A stretch of 45,750 nt of DNA from a virus, in the IMG/VR virus record IMGVR_UViG_3300010151_006425, positions 1 through 45,750 of that record; one strand, 5' to 3'. The notes under the pieces are model-generated. The model was not told the DNA's origin. It saw only the letters and a program-made list of their open reading frames with translations, and ran no database searches. Made by a program: the position numbers and the translations under genes. This document shows, in pieces, positions 7,624 through 15,500 of the stretch (the first letter of the stretch is position 1; every line of letters begins with the position of its first letter).

Positions 7624-7928
7624 GCTTGATTATATTATTTTTGGTGTTGTCTTTTTGTTTGAACGTACTGTTATTATGGTATATTAGAAGAATGCTGAAG
7701 CAGATGTTAAATGTATCTGATAATATGGGGAATCTTGTAGAGGATTTAGCATCATATCAAAACCATCTACAACAGCTTTATGAGATGGAGATGTACTATG
7801 GAGAGCCAAGCATTAAGAATTTAATAGTTCATTCTAGGCAAGTAATAGAGCATGTGAAGCAATTTAGCGATGTCTATAATATAATAACAGAGAGGGCTGA
7901 TCAAATACAGGAGCCTGAAGTGGAATAG
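7620..7928 (+). CDS. Small membrane-anchored coiled-coil protein
   Basis: A 102-aa protein with one N-terminal hydrophobic segment (about residues 2-22, LIILFLVLSFCLNVLLLWYI) followed by positive 'RRMLKQ', so the body is probably cytoplasmic. The rest is long helix with hydrophobic repeats (NLVEDLASYQNHLQQLYEME), then 'YYGEPSIKNLIVHSRQVIEHV'. It overlaps the zinc-ribbon gene by 4 nt (ATGA) and precedes the sigma factor by 1 nt. Similar small proteins with 'YGEP..I..L..HS' seem familiar from T4-like marine phages, where they have no assigned role. It is not a signal-peptide protein, as no cleavage site is visible. It could tether phage factors to the inner membrane; unproven. Confidence 0.72.
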   Translation: MSLIILFLVLSFCLNVLLLWYIRRMLKQMLNVSDNMGNLVEDLASYQNHLQQLYEMEMYYGEPSIKNLIVHSRQVIEHVKQFSDVYNIITERADQIQEPEVE

Positions 7929-7929
7929 A

Positions 7930-8616
7930 ATGACTAAGACTAAGAAAAAAAACTTATATTTTACAAAAGTACACGAGAATGCGATTGTGGAGTATGCACG
8001 AACAGACGATATCAAGGTAAGAACAGAACTTTATATAGATTATATCGAGCCAGCATTTAATGAAATGGTGGATAAAATTATCTATACATATAGATTTACA
8101 AGCCTTCCCAACATCGATGTTCTCAAAGATGAGTGTAAAATTTGGCTCACAACCATATTGGATAAGTACGATCCAAATAAAGGCTCTAAAGCCTTCTCAT
8201 ATTTTAGTGTGATCACGAAAAACTGGTTTATTCACAAGGTTAGAAAAACAAACCAGAGTAACAAAAGAGAAGTAAAACTAGACGATCTGCCAAGAAACAT
8301 AGATATGTCAAAAGTTGTAGTTCAAAACGAGTACCACTCTAAGCGAGAAGAATATGAGTTTTGGAAAAACTTGTGGGAAGAAATAAATCTATGGGAAAAA
8401 ACAATTAACATGAAGCCGAATGAGGAAAAGGTATACGAGGCTATTCGTATGTTGTTATCTTCCCCTGATAATATAGAAATATACAACAAAAAAGCCATTT
8501 ACTTTTACATCAGAGAGATCACAGGTCTAAACACAAAGCAAGTCGTCAATAACCTCAATAAAATGAGAGTTAGATATAGATTATTTAAAAAGAAATGGGA
8601 TCGTGGAGAAATATAA
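7930..8616 (+). CDS. 55: Late-transcription sigma factor, T4 gp55-like
   Basis: A 228-aa sigma-like protein. The central segment 'DKYDPNKGSKAFSYFSVI' with 'TKNWFIHKVRK' directly after it (about residues 77-107) is the sigma region 2 core typical of T4 gp55 and relatives (pattern f.p.kG.aFsYft.ia.n). It directs host RNA polymerase to phage late promoters, in T4 together with the clamp and gp33. The C-terminal region 'FYIREITGLNTKQVVNNLNKMRVRYR' looks like a helix-turn-helix that could read promoter DNA, and is more than T4 gp55 (185 aa) carries. It starts 1 nt after the membrane protein gene; the Shine-Dalgarno is weak (GTGGAA). The presence of this gene implies a distinct late promoter set for the virion genes that follow. 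Confidence 0.85.
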   Translation: MTKTKKKNLYFTKVHENAIVEYARTDDIKVRTELYIDYIEPAFNEMVDKIIYTYRFTSLPNIDVLKDECKIWLTTILDKYDPNKGSKAFSYFSVITKNWFIHKVRKTNQSNKREVKLDDLPRNIDMSKVVVQNEYHSKREEYEFWKNLWEEINLWEKTINMKPNEEKVYEAIRMLLSSPDNIEIYNKKAIYFYIREITGLNTKQVVNNLNKMRVRYRLFKKKWDRGEI

Positions 8617-8637
8617 TTTAGCACTAATTATATTACC

Positions 8638-8922
8638 ATGAAAGACTTAGACTCATACATACAAGAAGCAATCAAAAATATTAGAAGCGATAGAGCTATC
8701 ACCACCACTTTGTTGATGGAGCTGATGGATTATATTAAAAAAGATGAAGATCGTAAAGAATCTGTCGGAACTATTGCTGCTAAATATGTAGAAACACTTC
8801 AAAGGTCAAATGAACAACTAGTAAAAGTTAGCACCCTTATTCAGAAAAAAACAGCAGGATCCGAAGAGTTAAGCAAGGAGGATAGGGAAGAACTGTTTGA
8901 TTTGATTAAGGAGGCTGGCTGA
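8638..8922 (+). CDS. 94-aa helical protein between sigma factor and hub gene
   Basis: Unrecognised 94-aa, all-helical, charged protein. It has 'SYIQEAIKNIRSDRAITTTLLMELMDYIKK', then 'LQRSNEQLVKVSTLIQKK', and an acidic end (EELSKEDREELFDLIKEAG). ATG 8638 is the only sensible start. No clear Shine-Dalgarno precedes it (ATTATATTACC-ATG). It ends in TGATG, overlapping the hub gene by 1 nt. Its hydrophobic-acidic C-terminal tail, next to the sigma gene, is loosely like sigma-associated coactivators (T4 gp33 type), but I see no specific sequence match. A small virion or packaging factor is equally possible. Confidence is in the gene, not the role. Confidence 0.72.
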   Translation: MKDLDSYIQEAIKNIRSDRAITTTLLMELMDYIKKDEDRKESVGTIAAKYVETLQRSNEQLVKVSTLIQKKTAGSEELSKEDREELFDLIKEAG

Positions 8923-11552
8923 TGTCGACAGAAGAAAAAACAAACAGAGTAGGAATTCCGGGAACAAACGACGGAACAGCCCCTACACAAAGCAATTATC
9001 CTCACTTAAATGCTGAGTACGGAGACTTAAATCCTCTTTTTGAGTCTTATGTTACTGGGGACCCATCACAAAATGAAGACTCATCGGAGGGGTTTTTCAA
9101 CAACGCAGTAAAGCTCATTCAAAATAGCATGGAGTCTGATATACTAAATCACACTGGTCAGTACATTGGGGTTGTGTTACGAGTAGAGAGTGATCCATCG
9201 GAACTAACAGGTACAGATAATAATTGGCTTACAAGAGCACACAAAAAATCTGGAACAGATAGCGTTCCTCCTCTCTTGGCTATTAGGGTAAGAATTCCAG
9301 AACTACATGCGCCTCTGCCGATCCCCGTAGATCTACCCGGAAAGGATTCATTTTTTGATAATTACGCCTCTATTGATGGTATTCTCGGATTATCTAAGGA
9401 AGCTTCTGGAACAGGGTTATCTGATGATACTATCATAAAGATGTATCCTGTTTTTACGTGTCAAGACACGGTGATTAGTGCATTCACACCACAACCCGGA
9501 TCCTTGGTGCGTGTTACTTTTGTTGATAAACAAACACAAACTGGTGGAATATACCTTGGTCCAATCGACTATAATAGGACATCTCCTAATTCGTTAGCCG
9601 CTGGACTAGGATCTGGAAGCCCACAAGATGCTTTCATGGGGGGAGCCGCAGGAGTAGGTCAGTTGCCAACTAACGCTACAGGCGGAGATTTTTCTTACAA
9701 TGGGACTACTGACCTGCCACCCGGAACCCCACCATCGGCTACTGAAATTAGGAATAAAATTATAGATTTCCGTGGTTATCGTCCGGGGAGTAAACTAATA
9801 CGAGAAAAACCAGAAAGATTGGCGGCCGCCTATTATATTTATGATAGGATGGTCACTGCTTTTGGGTGGACCCCTTCATATGCCGCAGCTGCATTAGTAC
9901 AAGCAGGCGGAGAATCTGGAATGAATCCAGATGCCATAGAAAATAAACACAAAGCATATCCCAATTATGGACCCGGCTTCGGTCTTTTTCAAATAACAAA
10001 CGGAAATGGATTAGGTGCGGCATTAAGCCTTAAATCAATAATAATGAGAGCCCAAAAGCTACCCCAAGAGATAAAAGATAAATTCGGAATTAAGCCGGGT
10101 GAAGCAAAACTACCAGACATTGATGAGAATGGAAATTTGGTTACCAGAGACGTTTCCTACCTTGCCGATAGGGAGGCTGGAGACCTTGTTTTATCAAACG
10201 CTAATCCTGCTCCCCCACTAAGGAATGGAAAAAAAGCCCAAGGATATTTTAATTGTAATACTCCAAGAAATACAATGGATCGATTAGCGTTATCAATCCT
10301 CCAGATACATGGTAAGGGCGGTACTGGGGCGGCATACAATACTAAATTAACAGCCGCCCAGTGCTTTGACAAGTTTCACTGGTCTCCTTTGGGCGGCGGA
10401 AGCAAGTCCGTATTTGTAAAAAAAGCAAACGCTGGAAGCGCAAGCGCCTTAGCAACTCTTGAAAGGTTTTCTAGAGGTGGAGCAAAAAGGCAAAGAAGTG
10501 GCTTAAAGTGGCTTGGGGAAAGCTTATGGGGATCAATAGGACCTTACGCTGATGAAAGAAACCCGATAGTTTTGGATAAAGGTCAAAAGCTTAATGTACC
10601 CAGCCAGCAGCCTGTTGTTTACAAGACAAACTATCCTACTAAAACTGAAAATACAGGAAATTCTTATAGTTCTATGGGCGGGTTTCTTTTGTCTCCAAGA
10701 TCTACTTTGGGAGGAATTGAAAGAGAGATATATGATGACAGTGGCAACAAGATTAATATCAATTCTAAAATATTAAACAGGGGATTTTATAAAGTAGACA
10801 CGAGAATAACACTAATACCAAGTAAAAATGTTGAAATAAAACCGAGCGATTGGCACACAAATCAGGACATAAAAAAAGTTCGCACAAATAGAGTTAGACC
10901 ATATTCATATGGGGATATATCTAATTTCTCTCAGAATTTGGTTAATGTCCCTACTGTGAGGGGAATTAAAAATCAAAAAATTCATATACTAGCAGCAAAA
11001 AGATTTGAGCTTATGAATTCATTTTGGCTTGAGTATCTGAAAAATGCCAACATTCCAGAAAGAAAAGATATAACAGGTCTTTTCAGGATATCTCAGGGCT
11101 ATATTAGGCACAAATATAAAGACGATTATCAATACTATTATGATAAAATGAAAGGAAAGTATGGATCTATAGAGATAGGAAAAAGGTATGAATATTTTCA
11201 CTCTCCTTACGAAACAGGTCTTGTTTTTGATATAGGAAATAATGGGTTTTTAGCTTCAAATCAAAGTCTGACTAGATCAAATCTAGAATACTATACAGAT
11301 CTTATATCGTGGAACTGGCTAGCTAGTAACGCACACATATTCGGAATATATCCTAGTGGAGAATTTCCATGGAGATGGGAAGTTTTAGTTCCAAGATATA
11401 ATTGGTTCACAGGCAAGGATTTTGTTATAGAGCAAAACTCGATTAGACCGAATAGGTATAAAAACCAATATGCTCTTTATGTTATTGAGGAGAGCATGGA
11501 GTCTGGACTTAGAACGTCGGATAGCACATTCGATGAAGAAATATTTTTTTAA
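8922..11552 (+). CDS. gp5-like baseplate hub with lysozyme and degenerate VanY-like domain
   Basis: An 876-aa multidomain hub. Residues about 77-210 look like the OB-type barrel of gp5/gpV spikes (QYIGVVLRVES ... PGSLVRVTFVDKQTQTGGIYLGPID). Residues about 297-483 form a tail-lysozyme domain: 'WTPSYAAAALVQAGGESGMNP' has the catalytic-type Glu331, then 'GPGFGLFQITNG'. This would locally cut peptidoglycan during injection. Residues about 677-830 resemble M15/VanY carboxypeptidases, with a helical start, 'SPYETGLVFDI' and 'FPWRWEV'. The metal His of SxHxxGxAxD is Tyr763 and the WHW His is Arg818; only Asp770 is kept, so the peptidase is probably dead. The hub starts in TGATG, coupled to the 94-aa gene, and the spike-like gene follows. 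It lacks the C-terminal beta-helix of T4 gp5; that role may be moved to the next gene. Confidence 0.85.
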   Translation: MSTEEKTNRVGIPGTNDGTAPTQSNYPHLNAEYGDLNPLFESYVTGDPSQNEDSSEGFFNNAVKLIQNSMESDILNHTGQYIGVVLRVESDPSELTGTDNNWLTRAHKKSGTDSVPPLLAIRVRIPELHAPLPIPVDLPGKDSFFDNYASIDGILGLSKEASGTGLSDDTIIKMYPVFTCQDTVISAFTPQPGSLVRVTFVDKQTQTGGIYLGPIDYNRTSPNSLAAGLGSGSPQDAFMGGAAGVGQLPTNATGGDFSYNGTTDLPPGTPPSATEIRNKIIDFRGYRPGSKLIREKPERLAAAYYIYDRMVTAFGWTPSYAAAALVQAGGESGMNPDAIENKHKAYPNYGPGFGLFQITNGNGLGAALSLKSIIMRAQKLPQEIKDKFGIKPGEAKLPDIDENGNLVTRDVSYLADREAGDLVLSNANPAPPLRNGKKAQGYFNCNTPRNTMDRLALSILQIHGKGGTGAAYNTKLTAAQCFDKFHWSPLGGGSKSVFVKKANAGSASALATLERFSRGGAKRQRSGLKWLGESLWGSIGPYADERNPIVLDKGQKLNVPSQQPVVYKTNYPTKTENTGNSYSSMGGFLLSPRSTLGGIEREIYDDSGNKININSKILNRGFYKVDTRITLIPSKNVEIKPSDWHTNQDIKKVRTNRVRPYSYGDISNFSQNLVNVPTVRGIKNQKIHILAAKRFELMNSFWLEYLKNANIPERKDITGLFRISQGYIRHKYKDDYQYYYDKMKGKYGSIEIGKRYEYFHSPYETGLVFDIGNNGFLASNQSLTRSNLEYYTDLISWNWLASNAHIFGIYPSGEFPWRWEVLVPRYNWFTGKDFVIEQNSIRPNRYKNQYALYVIEESMESGLRTSDSTFDEEIFF

Positions 11553-11564
11553 AGAGGTCTTTAA

Positions 11565-12512
11565 ATGGCAAATTGTAATGTAATAAAAGCTAATAATATA
11601 TCTAACCTTTCCGACAGGAACAAAGAAAGGTTTAAAAAAGCAACTCAGGAAGAGAAGATACTATTAGAGGGCGTAGCATGTGATAAAAAAGTTGAGCCCC
11701 TTCCAAATTTTCGAAAAGCGCCTTGTGAGTCTATAGTCGCCAATGGTCAAAATAATTCACAAATTGTTGTTGGAAGAGATAGACCTTCAAGCCTATTATC
11801 TGGATATGGGGGAAGGGGCGATAGCCAAGCTGGAGCGATGGATCTAGTCGTAGGAAGAAAATCGTCAAATATACAAGAAACAGACGAAAATGGGGAAGAG
11901 ATTTTTATAGATCCAGACTTTGAGTCTGATGCAGCAAGAATATATTTAAGTCAAAAAACAGACATAGATAGCAATTTTAATATAGCTCAAGGTGGGGTTG
12001 GAAACTCTGTAACGAGATCTGGAATTGGAATAAAGGCAGATAGTGTCAGAATTATAGGAAGAGAGGGCATTAAATTAGTCACACAGACTGAGAACAAAAA
12101 TTCTTTAGGTGGCGATATAATATCAACAAAGGGAATAGATTTGATAGCGGGAAACAATGATGTTGATCTACAGCCTTTGGTGAAGGGTGATAATTTAGTA
12201 GAATTTCTAAATATTACATTTGATTTAATAAAAAAATCCAACTCTTTAATTAATTCTTTGGCAACAAAGCAAATAGCTCTAGACGCCGCATTGGCATCTC
12301 ATACGCACGTTACAGCATGTAGTGCCGGACCCGGACTGGCAGCCCCCTCAGTGGAGGCTCTTACAGCCTGCTCAGTAGATGCGGCGCAATTAGGAATATT
12401 AGATTTTCCATCTCACGTTTCTGTACTATCAAATGCTATTACAGCAGCCCAAGATTATATTAAGCCCGGAGGGTCTAAATTTATTATAAGTAAGTATAAT
12501 AAAACGAATTGA
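11565..12512 (+). CDS. Baseplate spike-tip-like protein
   Basis: A 315-aa protein immediately after the hub gene. The middle (about residues 150-200) is a run of short beta strands ('GIGIKADSVRIIGREGIKLV', 'GGDIISTKGIDLIAGN') like the triple beta-helix/OB tail of gp5, gpV or gp138 spikes. It is followed by a helix (VEFLNITFDLIKKSNSLINSL) and 'ASHTHVTACSAGPGLAAPS'. The H-x-H motif close to 'GPGLA.PS' recalls iron-binding spike tips in P2 gpV-like proteins. The N-terminus is polar with several cysteines and 'VVGRDRPSSLLSGYGGRGDSQAGAMDLVVGR'-type segments split by glycine. GAGG precedes ATG 11565. It most likely completes the cell-puncturing device of the hub. The T4-type gp5 arrangement would thus be split over two genes. 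Confidence 0.6.
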   Translation: MANCNVIKANNISNLSDRNKERFKKATQEEKILLEGVACDKKVEPLPNFRKAPCESIVANGQNNSQIVVGRDRPSSLLSGYGGRGDSQAGAMDLVVGRKSSNIQETDENGEEIFIDPDFESDAARIYLSQKTDIDSNFNIAQGGVGNSVTRSGIGIKADSVRIIGREGIKLVTQTENKNSLGGDIISTKGIDLIAGNNDVDLQPLVKGDNLVEFLNITFDLIKKSNSLINSLATKQIALDAALASHTHVTACSAGPGLAAPSVEALTACSVDAAQLGILDFPSHVSVLSNAITAAQDYIKPGGSKFIISKYNKTN

Positions 12513-12552
12513 TATAATTATAAGAATAATCTGTTAATTGGAGCAAACATTA

Positions 12553-15500
12553 ATGTCTGGCAATGAAAATATAACGCACCTAATAGGACCAAACTATGAC
12601 GATTCCAACTCGTCAAGTGGAACACAAGATATTCAGCTAAGGAAATACCCTAGTGACACATCATCAACTGTCGCGACACTTTCAGTATCAGATGAAAACT
12701 ACATTTATGTTTATTTAATCAAAGAATGGGCAACTGGAAATTCAAAATGGGCAAAGATATTAATCACCGACCCAGAAAGCCCCGCCTACAGGGCAGAAGG
12801 TTACATGTTGACAAAATATTTGAAACCAGTTGGGGGTCTTGTTTATTCGTCGCCTATACTTCCAAAAAGCAATATCTTTATGGAAAAGATGTCCCCAATG
12901 GCATTAGCGTTAATACCAGATTGGTATAGATTAGAGAAGCCTTATTACCATAGAGAAAATGGAGAATATTGGGTTAACGTCCAGCTTCCAGATACATGTC
13001 TTTTTGCTGGAGAAGAATACGAGCAGCAAAAAGAGAAAGCCAAAACTCATGGTATACGAGAACTTTTTAAATACCTTAGCATACCCTACGCTCATGATCC
13101 AAGCATTCTAAATAATTTTGTAAATGGATTTAGGAGTGGGGAAGTTAAAGATTTTTACTTATCAAGTAGACCAAATTCTAAGCTAAGAATGTTGGTAGTC
13201 ATACCAGCAATATATACGCAATATCTTAAGGAAAACTTAATATCGCCTCCAAAAACAGAAGAATTCGGCACTGACGTTTTAAACTGGAGCGAGTACGAGA
13301 TAAGAATTCCTTTTAAAATGTACGATACATATAGAATCAGAGTTAGGAATTGTTTAAAGAGATTTTATGAATCTTACAATAAGTCTGATTTTCAAATCAA
13401 AGGTTTTGACTTTGAGAATGAAATAAAGTCTGTCGATGATGCTTTTATAAAAATAAAATCTCTTTTAATAGACAACAATGTTAATACAAATAATGCCACG
13501 AAAGATGGCGAGATAGTCGTAAGGTTTGACACAGAGTACCGATTGTATAGTATACATTTTGCAGATCCATCTGTTGGCTCCCATATACTTGATGTTGGTC
13601 TTGATTATGTAAAAAATTCACACCCATTTAACAGCAAAAGAACATCTTATATATTTTTAAGACAAAAGGAGTTCTGTAATCCAGAATTAACTTTGAAAAG
13701 TTTTTTCAATAAATATATTATAGATCCAGCACCAGTCATAAAATTTAAAGACATATCCCTTGGCTCAATGTCCGGTCCCAAAATTGGAGATTTTGGATCC
13801 CTAGAACTAGGAATGTCTTTGGATCTTGAGAGTATATTAAACGACATATCTCTAAATTTCAATAGTGGCTTGAATTTAAATACAAATTTAGATTTTGGCT
13901 CTTTCAATTATGGAAATTCCAACCTTGGAGGAAGCTCCTCCTTTAAATTAGAAGCAATAAAATTTAGAGATATGAACAATATAAACATTGGTGATCCGTT
14001 CTCGTCAAAAGACTTTTTAAGCTCTTTGACATGGAAATTGGGATTTGGAGACCTTGGAGATTTATATAATTTAGCTTTAAAATTTATTGACATGAATCAA
14101 CTATTTGGAATCATTTCGTCTTATTATTCCTCATCTAGTTCATTATCCATGGGGGATTTATCTTCTCCGTCATTCGGGGATTTTGATTTAAATTTTCCAA
14201 AAACTGGAGAATCAGGAGATTTTAACTTTCCTCCGGGAGGTAGTTTAGAATTTGATTTAGGATCCGGAAAAAGTATGGGGGACTTCTCTTTGGGAGCCCC
14301 AGACTCATCATTTGATTTTGATTTTGAAATACCATCATTATATTTGGATTTGCCAAGCTTTGACTTATTGTCAAGTCTTGGAGATCTTTTGTTTGAAATT
14401 TTTGAAAGAATTTTAGCACAAATTATTTTACAAATCTTGATTTACCTTCTTGAAAGCCTTATAGCTCAAATAAACGGATCTATATGCTCCCCTGATCTGG
14501 GATCACCAAACGCTTCAATCGATTCCGCCGTCTTAAGAAATTATGGAGGAGAAAACATTAATGACCTTCTTCAGGATTCGATAGGAGTCTATGAAGATGA
14601 TGTGTATAATAATAGAATTAATCAAATATATATCGCTTGTGCTTCTTCGATATTGAACAGTACAAATAATGATCAACTAGTACAAATAGAAGCACCATCG
14701 AATCTAGCAAAATATTTTGATTCTGTGTCATTGATGGTAAGCCCAGTAGAAATGTTGGCACTATTTAACGGAACAACGCCAGAGCCGCTATTAAGGGAAG
14801 TTCTCGATTATACACAAGACCAATATGAAGAAATAGGATTTCTCTTCAATACGACAGACAAAATAAAAAAATTATTTGTATGTATGGGAGAGAATATTTC
14901 ATCGGGAACAATAGAAAAAGTTGAAGAAGATATTTCTGATTTGTATAAAAATCCTGAGTTATGCATTGATATAATAAAAGAACTGCAAAACCAATTGAAA
15001 GACAAGTGTGTAACCGAACAAGCTGTGAATTCAATATATTACAAAGAGGTTTCACTAAAGACAGATAAATATAAAAAAATTATTAATATTTTGTCTAATG
15101 CTAAAAATGACAATTTATTAGTTCCAAACCTTTTTAATCAAGATAGCAATGGTACAAAAGGGCTATTATCTTCCAAGGGTTCATATGGGAATGCGGCAAA
15201 GCCTAAAAATCAAGACTTTATAGTGGATAGAATGGTGGAAACTGTTATTGGTGCTCCTAGATCCCAATTACAGATTGATACTGCTGGATCTTCAGAGATA
15301 CCAAATTCTTCATTTTACGACAAAATAAAAAACACAGATAATTTTAAAAATTTAATAATTTCTTTTAGTCCACCATTTAATACTTTTCTAGTAACAAAGC
15401 TGGGACCCCCAAATAATACTGGAAGATATTTTAGAATTAATCCCCAAGTGGATTATAATATATCGCCAGTATATTACGTAAATAAAAACGGATCTTCAAA

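Noticed and set aside
8611-8638. TATAAT-like promoter before the 94-aa gene
   Set aside because: TATAAT is present at 8612-8617 but no -35 match lies at 16-18 nt, and such hexamers are common in this AT-rich DNA.
12538-12552. TTG 12538 as start of the 1596-aa gene
   Set aside because: The GGAG site overlaps this codon and is properly spaced only for ATG 12553.
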